From JAOAPY01 sp041492185 (GTDB lineage: Bacteria; Acidobacteriota; Blastocatellia; Pyrinomonadales; Pyrinomonadaceae): a stretch of DNA of 64,000 bases. Below are positions 24,131-32,003 of this stretch, in pieces. The number at the start of each line of letters is the position of its first letter. The stretch's first letter is position 1. Made by a program: the position numbers and the translations under genes. The stretch spans positions 1 to 64,000 of the forward strand of contig JBGPWL010000005.1 in the NCBI GenBank assembly GCA_041492185.1. Reading direction: 5' to 3'. Under the pieces are notes generated by a model. It was not told the origin of the DNA, searched no databases, and saw only the letters and a program-made list of their open reading frames with translations.

Positions 24131-26215
24131 ATGTACATCAGCTACAACTGGCTGCGCGAACTAACCGGCACGATTCTGACGCCACGCGAGTTGCGCGAGT
24201 GTCTGACGATGGTCGGCTTGGCGATCGATGTCGTTGAAGAGGCCGGCGACGACTATGTACTGGACGTGGAAGTGCCGTCGAATCGACCCGATTGCCTCTC
24301 GCACATCGGCATCGCGCGCGAAGTGGCGGTGATCGAAGCAGGACAAGTGATTTACCCGCCGTCGAATCCGCCAATAGTTGCAGGCCGCACCGACGGCCAC
24401 ACTGCGGTCGAGGTCCTCGATCCAGATCTTTGTCCTCGGTACGCTGCTCGCATCGTTCGTGGTGTAAAGATCGCTCCTTCGCCCTCGTGGCTGGCAAACC
24501 GTCTCGAAGCGATCGGCCAGCGGCCAATCAACAACGTTGCCGATATTACTAACTACGTATTGCACGAGCTGGGGCAGCCGCTTCACGCCTTTGATTTGGC
24601 AAAACTATCAGAACAGCGAATCGTCGTCAGACGCGCTAGAGCCGGGGAAACGATCAAGACGCTGGATGGAGTGGAGCGCAAGCTGGGCACAGACATGCTG
24701 GTAATCGCCGACGCAAAGCGCGCGGTCGCAGTTGCGGGTGTGATGGGTGGCGAGGATTCCGAGATTTCCAATCAGACCACGGACGTTCTGATCGAGAGCG
24801 CTTATTTCAATGCCGATTCGGTACGCCGAACGGCGAGACTGCTGGGCATGGACACGGAAGCTTCGCGCCGCTTCGAACGTGGCGGGGACTACGGCGGTGT
24901 GGTGAGAGCGCAGGATCGCTGCATCGAAATGATCTGCGAGATTGCTGGTGGCGTTGCCACTGAAGGAGCGATCGACGTTTGCAGGGACTTGCCAGTCGAG
25001 CGTCGCGTCAGGTTACGCCCCGCGCGAGTCGCAGCCCTCACGGCCCTGGAGGTGCTCACCAACGAGATGGTGCGAATCCTCACTGCGCTCGGATTTCTCA
25101 AAGTGGAATCCGGCGAGAGTGAATCTACGTCAATGACTTTTATTGTTCCGACGTGGCGCATAGATGTCGAGCTCGAGGAAGATTTGATCGAAGAGGTTGC
25201 GCGATACACGGGCTATGACAAAATTGGTTCTGAGTTGCCGGCTGCCAGTTCGGCGGGAGAGCACCAACCGAATGAGATGAAATTTCGCGCCATGCGACGC
25301 GCGCTTGCCTCCTGCGGTTTCAGTGAAGCGATCAACTTCAGTTTCATCGACGCAGCGCACGACGATCAGCACGAACTCGTGCCGAGTCTTGTGGGCGCGA
25401 ACAGTGACGGACCGTTTGTGACACTGCGAAATCCGATAATCGACGAGGCTGTCAGGATGCGGCCCACGCTCACCCCGGGACTGCTGGACTGTGTGCGCCG
25501 CAACCTCAATCACGGTGAAAGAGACGTGCGTTTGTTCGAAATTGGGCGCATTTTCGCGAATCGTGGACAAAACGAACTTCCCCAGGAGCGAGAGGCCCTG
25601 GCCATCGTGGCGACCGGTGGCGCGACCGAGGAGAACCGCGCCGAGGCGCCGCGCGAACTGGATTTCTACGACTTGAAAGGCGCATTGGAGGCGGCGGCCG
25701 ATGTAATGAAACTTGGACCGCTGCAGTTTGAAAGAATGAGCGCGAAACATCTGCGTAAGGGACAAGCGGCCGCGATCAAACTTGGCGATGGGCAAACGGT
25801 CGGCGCCGCCGGCAGACTCTCCGAAGATATCGCTTCGTCTTACAAGTTTCGTCAGCCTGTCTACATTGCGGAACTCGATCTGTCGACGCTGCTTGAGTCC
25901 GAAGAAAAGTCAGCGCAGTACCGGCCACTTTCACGTTATCCGTCGGTGGTGCGCGATGTAACGCTTCTGGTTGATGGCAACGTAGCGCTTGCAGATCTGC
26001 TTCGAGCGGTAGTCGATCAACGAATTGAATTCTGTCGCGATGCAAAACTCGTTGGCGTTTACCAGGGCAGCAACATTCCGGTCGGTCAGAGATCAGTTAC
26101 TCTGCGTCTGGAATATCGTTCGGATGAACGGACCCTGCGGGACGAAGAAGCGGAAGAAATGCACCGGCGCATAGTCGCCCTGGTCGCGGCCAAGTTCGGC
26201 GCCGAGCTCCACTGA
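24131..26215 (+). CDS. pheT: Phenylalanyl-tRNA synthetase beta subunit, short form lacking the tRNA-binding domain
   Basis: 694 residues against about 790-800 for the usual subunit. MYISYNWLRELTG and TMVGLAIDVVEEAGDDYVLDVEVPSNRPDCLS join the N-terminal strand directly to the VTPNR-type segment. The roughly 100-residue EMAP-like tRNA-binding OB fold normally found between them is absent. B1, B5 and B3/4 follow; the B3/4 editing region is present (GQRPINNVADITNYV, LGMDTEASRRFERG). It ends with a full ferredoxin-fold anticodon-binding domain (YPSVVRDVTLLVD ... LRLEYRS). It forms the tetramer with PheS. ATG 24131 gives the family start. This short form may be a lineage trait rather than damage. 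Confidence 0.95.
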   Translation: MYISYNWLRELTGTILTPRELRECLTMVGLAIDVVEEAGDDYVLDVEVPSNRPDCLSHIGIAREVAVIEAGQVIYPPSNPPIVAGRTDGHTAVEVLDPDLCPRYAARIVRGVKIAPSPSWLANRLEAIGQRPINNVADITNYVLHELGQPLHAFDLAKLSEQRIVVRRARAGETIKTLDGVERKLGTDMLVIADAKRAVAVAGVMGGEDSEISNQTTDVLIESAYFNADSVRRTARLLGMDTEASRRFERGGDYGGVVRAQDRCIEMICEIAGGVATEGAIDVCRDLPVERRVRLRPARVAALTALEVLTNEMVRILTALGFLKVESGESESTSMTFIVPTWRIDVELEEDLIEEVARYTGYDKIGSELPAASSAGEHQPNEMKFRAMRRALASCGFSEAINFSFIDAAHDDQHELVPSLVGANSDGPFVTLRNPIIDEAVRMRPTLTPGLLDCVRRNLNHGERDVRLFEIGRIFANRGQNELPQEREALAIVATGGATEENRAEAPRELDFYDLKGALEAAADVMKLGPLQFERMSAKHLRKGQAAAIKLGDGQTVGAAGRLSEDIASSYKFRQPVYIAELDLSTLLESEEKSAQYRPLSRYPSVVRDVTLLVDGNVALADLLRAVVDQRIEFCRDAKLVGVYQGSNIPVGQRSVTLRLEYRSDERTLRDEEAEEMHRRIVALVAAKFGAELH

Positions 26216-26321
26216 AAAATAAATCACGTTTGATGGCAATCGTAGTCTTGCGCTTGCGCCCGCGAAGTCGCATAATCGCAGCGCTTCGGTCAGGCGACAG
26301 AATTTTCCGGGGAGACAGGCA

Positions 26322-26603
26322 ATGGTGGGCTTTTCAGGCTTAGAAAAATTCTCGCATCTTGAGGACAAGATCTATCGCACGATCGAACTGACAAAGTCGC
26401 TGCGCCAGGAAAACGAGAGTCTGCAAAAAGAGAACGCCATGATGCGGCGGGATATTGGCAGCGTGCTAAATGAGAAGGAGCGCCTGGAAACACAGGTCGA
26501 GAAGCTGCTGGCCGAGCAGGATACGATTCGTATGAAAGTTGAAGCGATGCTCGATGCGGTGGCGATTCTCGATCCGGAATTGGTTGAGGAGTTGGGTAGA
26601 TGA
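26322..26603 (+). CDS. Small coiled-coil protein, probably ZapB-like cell-division factor
   Basis: 93 residues, almost entirely one coiled coil (LEKFSHLEDKIYRTIELTKSL, QENESLQKENAMMRRDI, EKERLETQVEKLLAE) with a short tail. Size and pattern resemble ZapB or the coiled-coil protein commonly encoded before ZapA. The stop overlaps the zapA ATG by 4 nt, so the two are translationally coupled. The likely role is at the division septum with FtsZ/ZapA. Inference rests on context and coiled-coil character, because such proteins have little sequence signature. Confidence 0.7.
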   Translation: MVGFSGLEKFSHLEDKIYRTIELTKSLRQENESLQKENAMMRRDIGSVLNEKERLETQVEKLLAEQDTIRMKVEAMLDAVAILDPELVEELGR

Positions 26604-26989
26604 CGACCGGCAATGGCCGCCTTAATATAGGCAAAAGCCCCATGGAAACCGCGACTACCAGCCCCACTATCAGAGTGGAAATTTACAACCAAACCTACAG
26701 CATCCGTTCGGATGGAGACACGGAGTATATCATTCAGCTCGCCGAATTTGTCGATGGCCGGATGCGTGAGATTTCGTCCGGGACTTTAACGGTAGATTCT
26801 CTAAAAGTTGCAATCCTGGCTGCCCTTCATATTGCAGATGAACTGCACCGCTTGAAAAATCTTCACGAACAGGCCGACTCACAACTAGCCGCGCGTAGCA
26901 CCGAGTGCTCAGAAATGCTGGATCGCCTGCTGAAGTCGCGGAGTAAGGGTGATGCAGCACAAGAAAGCGGCGGCATCGCATTCAGCTAG
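26600..26989 (+). CDS. zapA: Cell-division protein ZapA
   Basis: 129 residues. The ZapA core is IRVEIYNQTYSIRSDGDTEYIIQLAEFVDGRMREISSGT, followed by DSLKVAILAALHIADELHRLK and a C-terminal coiled coil. ZapA tetramers bundle FtsZ protofilaments at the cytokinetic ring. The N-terminal extension (about 20 residues) is longer than usual; the internal ATG before ETATTSPTIRVE is an alternative start. Coupled by a 4-nt overlap to the coiled-coil gene. As in many bacteria, a 6S RNA candidate lies downstream. Confidence 0.9.
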   Translation: MTTGNGRLNIGKSPMETATTSPTIRVEIYNQTYSIRSDGDTEYIIQLAEFVDGRMREISSGTLTVDSLKVAILAALHIADELHRLKNLHEQADSQLAARSTECSEMLDRLLKSRSKGDAAQESGGIAFS

Positions 26990-27051
26990 TGGTGCGTCAA
27001 ACAGATGTTTACTTATAAGTCCGTAACTCGATGATGCTGACAAACTGATTA

Positions 27052-27125
27052 CGATCCACGAAGTCACACGAAAAGACCACTAATAAACTGCTTTTTCGAG
27101 TTACTTGGTGTGATTTCGTGGATCG
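27052..27125. repeat. Hairpin element, second copy of the 14788-14850 family
   Basis: The arms CGATCCACGAAGTCACACGAA and GTGTGATTTCGTGGATCG pair with few mismatches across a 36-nt centre. It lies 60 bp after zapA, where it may act as the 3' end of the pheST-zap transcript. Confidence 0.65.
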
Positions 27126-27340
27126 CATTACTGCCTCTACTGACTCATTCTTGATGTAACCAGATTTCGGACCTGCTACACCAACAATCCTGAGTCTTTT
27201 CCAAATCAATATCTTGCCATCTTTGAATCGGAATTTTGCAGATTGTTGGTTTACCTTGTACCGTTTTGAAATCCAGCGGGAGTTCTTAGGGCTCAGATAA
27301 TAACGCTTCTCCCGCATAGTTCGCTTGTGCTAGTATCCCC

Positions 27341-27549
27341 CCGGCGGAGGGAAACAGTCTGCGGGGTTCGTCACCGATTTATGATGATTGAGCCAACGCC
27401 GTAGAAAAGGGAGACCGACGCCGCTCAAGCCCGTGCACTTCTTCATTGTTAAGAATTGCCAGAGGCTGCGGTAGACCAGAGGTCACCCACCTGTTAAGCA
27501 GGTTCAATTACGGTTTCGGAACGACTCATGCGGATCTCCCTCCTGCCAA
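27341..27549 (+). ncRNA. ssrS: Candidate 6S RNA (zapA downstream)
   Basis: This gene-free stretch between zapA and ymdB is where many bacteria encode 6S RNA. A closing stem GGCGGAGGGA (27343-27352) with TCCCTCCTGCC (27537-27547), an inner stem GATTGAGCC (27386-27394) with GGTTCAATT (27501-27509), and GTTC/GAAC plus CCG/CGG pairs between them give the long rod with internal bubble expected for 6S. An extended -10-like TGTGCTAGTAT ends at 27336, just before the proposed 5' end. Length of about 209 nt is a little above typical. 6S binds the housekeeping RNA polymerase. Identity is inferred from context and folding by eye; 27126-27330 shows nothing else. Confidence 0.55.
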
Positions 27550-27556
27550 TCTATTC

Positions 27557-27626
27557 GTCGTAAATCGTAAACAGTGAGTCGTAAATAGAAGGAGATTTCT
27601 ATTCACGATTGAGGATTCACGATTTG
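27557..27626. repeat. Heptad-phased hairpin, locus 5, followed by a T-run
   Basis: Left arm 7-mers GTCGTAA, ATCGTAA, ACAGTGA, GTCGTAA, ATAGAAG. Right arm, from 27599: CTATTCA, CGATTGA, GGATTCA, CGATTTG. The arms are complementary with wobble pairs. CGGCTTTTTT follows directly, so the structure could also terminate transcription before ymdB. Confidence 0.75.
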
Positions 27627-27640
27627 CGGCTTTTTTAATT

Positions 27641-28423
27641 ATGAAGGTGCTAATCATTGGCGACGTCGTGGCCAAGCCCGGGCGCAATGCTGTGCTCGAA
27701 AGGCTTCAGGATCTGCGCGAACAATACGCGATCGACTTCGCAATCATGAACGCGGAAAATGTGACGGGCGGTTTTTCGATTAGCCCGGCGCACGCCGAAC
27801 GGCTCTTTGCAGCCGGCATCGACGTGATGACCTCCGGCAATCACATTTTCGATAAGAAGGAAGCGATTCCCTACATTCAGAAGCAGCCACGATTGCTGCG
27901 ACCCGCAAATTATCCACCGAATACGCCGGGAAACGGTTTGTGGAGCGGAGCGGTGAATGGGATAAACGTCGCCGTCGTTAATCTCATGGGACGCGTTTTC
28001 ATGCCGCCGTCGGACGATCCGTTTCGCGCGGCTGACAGCGTATTGAACTCTCTATCTCCCGATTTCAAAGTTCGGATTGTGGACATGCACGCCGAGGCGA
28101 CGTCTGAAAAAGTCGCGATGGGCTGGTATCTTGATGGCCGCGTCTCGGTGGTCTTCGGCACGCACACGCACGTGCAGACCGCGGACGAGGGCATCTTGCC
28201 AAATGGCACCGCTTACGTAACCGACATCGGCATGACAGGAAGTTACGCGGGCGTGATCGGAATGAGAACGGCGGACGTAATCTCCCGCTTTACTTCAGTG
28301 ACTTTCCGGCGCGCCGAACATGCGACGGGTGAAGTGCGGATTTGCGCCGCTGTTGTTGACATAGATGAAGAGAGCGGCCGCGCGCGAGCGATCGAGCGCC
28401 TCAATCTGAGTCACGAATCGTAA
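27641..28423 (+). CDS. ymdB: YmdB-family metallophosphoesterase (TIGR00282)
   Basis: 260 residues. Metal-site motifs MKVLIIGDVVAKPGR, IMNAENVTGGFS, TSGNHIFDKKE, RIVDMHAEATSEK and VFGTHTHVQTADE are all intact. The family hydrolyses 2',3'-cyclic AMP and in Bacillus influences biofilm and motility decisions; it is usually encoded next to the RNase Y gene rny, which is missing here between zapA and this gene. Standard length. The stop TAA is the outer boundary of the inverted-repeat element at 28422. Confidence 0.93.
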   Translation: MKVLIIGDVVAKPGRNAVLERLQDLREQYAIDFAIMNAENVTGGFSISPAHAERLFAAGIDVMTSGNHIFDKKEAIPYIQKQPRLLRPANYPPNTPGNGLWSGAVNGINVAVVNLMGRVFMPPSDDPFRAADSVLNSLSPDFKVRIVDMHAEATSEKVAMGWYLDGRVSVVFGTHTHVQTADEGILPNGTAYVTDIGMTGSYAGVIGMRTADVISRFTSVTFRRAEHATGEVRICAAVVDIDEESGRARAIERLNLSHES

Positions 28424-28957
28424 GAACAGTGGGCAGTGAGCAGTGGGCGGTGGGCGGTGGGCGGTAAACGGGAGATATCCGATCTTCACTTCACATCTCA
28501 AAGGAGGGCGAGTATGAAACTGAAGAACTATAGAGAATTGATTGCGTGGCAAAAGGCGATGGATCTTGTTGAGGAGATCTATACTGCTACGAAGCGTTTC
28601 CCAAAGGAAGAGGTTTACAGTCTGACAAACCAGGTCAGACGTGCCTCGGTCTCAATTCCTTCAAACATTGCCGAAGGGCAAGGACGAAGATCTACTGCTG
28701 AGTTTCTTCACCACTTGTCTATCGCACATGGATCATTGAGAGAGGTTGAGACACAGGTTTTCATTGCAACCAGGCTGCGTTATTTGGCAAACGCGAATGC
28801 CGACAGCCTGCTTGAATTGTGCGCGGAGGTTGGAAGGTTGATCAATGGCTTGGCCAATTCGCTGAGCAAGTGATGGCGTACGTTTCTGCGCTCAGCGACG
28901 TTAGGGACTGGACTTTCACTGCCCACTGCGCACTATGCACTGCCCACTGTTATTTAC
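28422..28957. mobile_element. Heptad-armed inverted-repeat element carrying a four-helix-bundle gene (locus 6)
   Basis: The left end has six 7-mers (CAGTGGG, CAGTGAG, CAGTGGG, CGGTGGG twice, CGGTAAA; 28427-28468). The right end has TCACTGC, CCACTGC, GCACTAT, GCACTGC, CCACTGT, TATTTAC (28916-28957). Read inward, both ends carry AACAGTGGGCAGTG exactly, preceded by GTAA at the left and GTAAAT at the right. Each GTAA contains the stop codon of the flanking gene (ymdB at the left, thioesterase on the other strand at the right). The single gene inside is of the 23S-rRNA-intervening-sequence type, whose classical hosts are also stem-bounded insertions. Confidence 0.65.
28514..28873 (+). CDS. Four-helix-bundle protein (23S rRNA intervening-sequence / S23 family)
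   Basis: 119 residues. MKLKNYRELIAWQKAMDLVEEIY, YSLTNQVRRASVSIPSNIAEG and HHLSIAHGSLREVETQVFIA are the diagnostic stretches of the TIGR02436 family. Relatives are encoded inside intervening sequences of 23S rRNA genes and resemble the Avd accessory protein of diversity-generating retroelements, a basic pentameric bundle that binds nucleic acid. ATG 28514 has AAAGGAGGG 5 nt upstream. The gene is the only cargo of the heptad-armed element, with about 45 bp on each side to the arms. The function of stand-alone members is unknown. Confidence 0.9.
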   Translation: MKLKNYRELIAWQKAMDLVEEIYTATKRFPKEEVYSLTNQVRRASVSIPSNIAEGQGRRSTAEFLHHLSIAHGSLREVETQVFIATRLRYLANANADSLLELCAEVGRLINGLANSLSK

Positions 28958-29451
28958 GCCGGCCCGGTTTCCTTGGGAACGACGTTGCCCGTGGTCGGGG
29001 TTGTTTTGACAATCGGAGGAGCGGTCAGTCGTTGCGCATATCCTTCGGGGAATGATCGAACGTGACCACTGCGGTCAGTTACGACGTGCCCCGTTTCTCC
29101 TTCAGCAACTATCTGACCGTCGGCGGCTCGCAGAATCTCGTAGCCGAATCTGAGCGAACGCCGCCGCAGCTCCGTGATGTGAGTGCGGATCAGCAATTCG
29201 TCGTCGTAGTAAGCGGGCGCTTTGTAGCGGCAATAACTCTCGGCAACGACCAGAAACGCATCGTCGTTCTGTTCCATGTCGCGATACGAGAAGCCACGCG
29301 CGCGGCAATATTCAGCCCGCCCGATTTCAAACCAGACGAGGTAATTGGCATAATAGACGATGCCCATCTTGTCCGTTTCAGAATAGCGCACGCGCAGAAG
29401 TGTTTCGTGCCAATCTGAAATCGGTGCATCTTCTTGAGCGGGGCTGGTCAT
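28954..29451 (-). CDS. Acyl-CoA thioesterase, 4-hydroxybenzoyl-CoA thioesterase fold (YbgC/FadM-like)
   Basis: 165 residues, single hot-dog domain. RVRYSETDKMGIVYYANYLVWFEIGRAEY contains the acidic catalytic position and the Y-ANYL-WFE signature of the YbgC/FadM group. Relatives hydrolyse short- or long-chain acyl-CoA in the cytoplasm and often act in lipid or Tol-Pal-associated metabolism. A 30-residue C-terminal tail (TAPPIVKTTPTTGNVVPKE) exceeds the fold. Convergent with ymdB across the heptad-armed element; the stop codon TAA is at the edge of that element. Divergent from the following zincin gene. Confidence 0.88.
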   Translation of the reverse strand: MTSPAQEDAPISDWHETLLRVRYSETDKMGIVYYANYLVWFEIGRAEYCRARGFSYRDMEQNDDAFLVVAESYCRYKAPAYYDDELLIRTHITELRRRSLRFGYEILRAADGQIVAEGETGHVVTDRSGHVRSFPEGYAQRLTAPPIVKTTPTTGNVVPKETGPA

Positions 29452-29545
29452 CCGAAACGAATACCTCCAACCTATGTCGGAAGAGAGTAACTTAATGAGC
29501 CACGAACAGCGACGTTTAGCGGACTATAAGAGCGAAGGCCCGACG

Positions 29546-30853
29546 ATGTCAAAGAAAATCCGAACAGTCCTCGCCGTTTTCCTCCTGTCATGTTTGCTTG
29601 CCGCCTCGGTTTTCATTGGCGGCTCGGCCGCGGCAACGCAGCGACACCGAACCACCGTTGCGTCAAGTTCTGCAAAAAACGCGGCGATTGTGGCGACAAC
29701 TGCCGCCGTCCTGAAAGAAACGAGCGAGATCAGGGAACTGCCGATTCTGCACCCTGTCAAGAGCGGCGCCCAGTCGCGCGCCGAAATAGAAAGGATGGTT
29801 ATCCGGAATCTGGACAGCCAAACTACTCCCGCCGAAATGCACGCCACCGAAGTTGCTTTGAGGAAACTCGGTCTGGCGCCGCCCGACTTTCGCTATCGCC
29901 CTTTTGTGATCAAGCTACTCACCGAACAAGTGGCTGGTTACTATGAACCCAAAATACAGGAATTTTTTCTTGCCGATTGGATCGATCTCGAAGGTCAGAA
30001 ACCGGTCATGGCCCACGAGTTGACGCACGCGTTGCAGGATCAGCATTTCAATCTGCGCCGCTTCGAGCACTGGCCAAAGGGTGATGCCGACGCCGAGCTG
30101 GCGGCGCACGCGCTGATCGAAGGAGACGCGGTGCTATCGATGAAGATTTACATGACCAGGCATCCGCTGGTAGCTCTGGCGTTCGTGCGGGCGATGGAAT
30201 CGAGCAACACTTCCTCCGAACAGTTTAAGCAGGCGCCGCGCGCCTTGCGCGAGTCGCTGGTGTTTCCATACGAACAAGGAGCCGAGTGGGCCACCATACT
30301 TTATAAACGCGGCGGCTGGAACACTGTATCGCAGGCCTTTACCGAACTCCCGCAATCGACTGAACAGATTCTGCATCCGGATAAATATTTTTCACACGAG
30401 ACGCCGGTCAAAGTCAGTCTGCCGGATGTACGCGCGCTGCTGGGTCCCAGGTGGACCCGAATCGACTATGACGTCAACGGCGAATGGAGCTATTACTTGA
30501 TTCTTGATCAGTTCTTGAACTCACCGGCTGAATCGAGACGCGCGGCGGCAGGTTGGGGAGGGGATCGTTACGAGATCTACGAAGGGCCGCAACCAGAGGA
30601 TGTCCTCCTCGCACAGCTCAGCGCCTGGGACACGGAAAACGACGCGCGAGAATTCTTCGACGCTTACACAAAACGTACCGCACTACGATACGAAAACACG
30701 GGCCGCGAGACCGTCGCGCAGAACGATCGTCACGAGTGGAGCACGAGCGAAGGTGGCATTGTTTTGGAGTTGCGCGGCAAACGGGTTCTAATCATTGAAG
30801 GTGTTCCGGCGAACGCGAATGTTAATGCGCTGGCGAAAGCGCTGTGGCAGTAA
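29546..30853 (+). CDS. Exported zincin-like protein with HExxH motif
   Basis: 435 residues from ATG 29546, which begins a normal signal peptide (MSKKIRTVLAVFLLSCLLAASVF). PVMAHELTHALQDQHF carries HELTH (His157, His161), and AAHALIEGDAVLSM downstream can offer the glutamate ligand, as in zincin metallopeptidases. Middle and C-terminal parts (YEQGAEWATILYKRGGW, SWDTENDAREFFDAY) resemble uncharacterised acidobacterial and planctomycete proteins with such motifs. Probably periplasmic. ATGs at 29474 and 29495 are possible but would place 17-24 residues before the signal peptide. The next gene starts 44 nt downstream, so the two may form an operon. Confidence 0.7.
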   Translation: MSKKIRTVLAVFLLSCLLAASVFIGGSAAATQRHRTTVASSSAKNAAIVATTAAVLKETSEIRELPILHPVKSGAQSRAEIERMVIRNLDSQTTPAEMHATEVALRKLGLAPPDFRYRPFVIKLLTEQVAGYYEPKIQEFFLADWIDLEGQKPVMAHELTHALQDQHFNLRRFEHWPKGDADAELAAHALIEGDAVLSMKIYMTRHPLVALAFVRAMESSNTSSEQFKQAPRALRESLVFPYEQGAEWATILYKRGGWNTVSQAFTELPQSTEQILHPDKYFSHETPVKVSLPDVRALLGPRWTRIDYDVNGEWSYYLILDQFLNSPAESRRAAAGWGGDRYEIYEGPQPEDVLLAQLSAWDTENDAREFFDAYTKRTALRYENTGRETVAQNDRHEWSTSEGGIVLELRGKRVLIIEGVPANANVNALAKALWQ

Positions 30854-30897
30854 TCCATTTAATGATTGCTGGCTACTGTTTGCTATATTATCAGGCC

Positions 30898-31872
30898 ATG
30901 CCGAAATCGCTACGACTATTGTTGATTGCAATTGCGACCGCCCTGTTGTCCTGCGGACTTGCTCCCGGTACGTCGGCCCAGCGGAATCCCACCATGACGC
31001 AACAGCAGCGCGACTACGACAAGGAAAAACTCTACGCCGAGTTTTCTGAGAATAAGAGAGTCTCCAGTCCGGAGCGCCAGCGAACTGCTTACCGAGCTGC
31101 CAGGGAGTTCCTCCGTAGATTCGGAGTCGACGATGACGCTTACGCGAAAGAGGTGCAAAAGTATGTAACCGATTACGAGCGGCTGGCGCGCGAAGGCGAA
31201 CTCTTTGCAACCTACGGCGCCAGGAACTACGTGAAGACTTTTGAACTTGGTCGTGTCCTTCTGCAAAAGGCGCCCGAGGATTTTTTTGCGCTCGGCGTGC
31301 TGGCCGAAGCCGGCTTCGAAAACGCGCAAGCGGGAAATGCGAGTCTTAATGCCGAGACGATAGATTACTTGCGAAGAGCGGTTCAACTTCTTGAAGCAGG
31401 GAAGGTGAAGAACGCGGATCCGTTTAAGAGCATGGACATTGCTCGCGGCTTCCTCAACTTTGCCCTGGGATGGTTCGTCAGAGAAGAGAAGCCGATCGAA
31501 GCCGCCGCAGCCTTTCTGAAGGCAATACAAACCGATAGCCCTTATCGAGATGACCCGTCGATCTACCACCGTTTGGGCATCGCAATTCTCAAAGGCGAGT
31601 TTGCACAAGTTTCGGCTGAATACAACGAAAAGTATGGCAACAAACCGCCGTCCGCCGAACAGGCTGCGATGTTCGAGCGAATCAAACACCTCGGTGAACG
31701 AGCGATTGATGCCTACGCCCGCGCCGTCGCCCTCAGCACCAAGCCTGAACAACAAGAGGCCAGAAACAAAATACTGGAACAATTGACGGCGCTTTACAAA
31801 AGCTTTCACGACAACTCTGACGCCGGCCTGAACGAGCTAATCTCCACCGTCCTGTCAAAACCCCTGCCTTAG
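30898..31872 (+). CDS. Exported helical-repeat (TPR-like) protein of unknown function
   Basis: 324 residues. MPKSLRLLLIAIATALLSCGL could be a lipoprotein signal (LLSC) or be cleaved later after GTSAQ. The mature part is helical with TPR-like segments: YVKTFELGRVLLQKAPEDFFALGVLAEAGFENA, TIDYLRRAVQLLEAGK, KPIEAAAAFLKAIQTDSPYRDDPSIYHRLGIAI. It is common in form among acidobacterial secreted TPR proteins; I do not assign a function. ATG 30898 is preferred over 30844 because the signal peptide starts there. Confidence 0.7.
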   Translation: MPKSLRLLLIAIATALLSCGLAPGTSAQRNPTMTQQQRDYDKEKLYAEFSENKRVSSPERQRTAYRAAREFLRRFGVDDDAYAKEVQKYVTDYERLAREGELFATYGARNYVKTFELGRVLLQKAPEDFFALGVLAEAGFENAQAGNASLNAETIDYLRRAVQLLEAGKVKNADPFKSMDIARGFLNFALGWFVREEKPIEAAAAFLKAIQTDSPYRDDPSIYHRLGIAILKGEFAQVSAEYNEKYGNKPPSAEQAAMFERIKHLGERAIDAYARAVALSTKPEQQEARNKILEQLTALYKSFHDNSDAGLNELISTVLSKPLP

Positions 31873-32003
31873 ACCGCGGCTTTGAAGAAAGAGCCTTCAA
31901 TTTGAGTCGCCAAGGTCATCAGTTTAATACTAAGATCGTGAGACTCGTTGATAAGATGCCGGAATCCTCTAGCCATTCGACTCTGAGAGCGTGAATGATT
32001 TAG

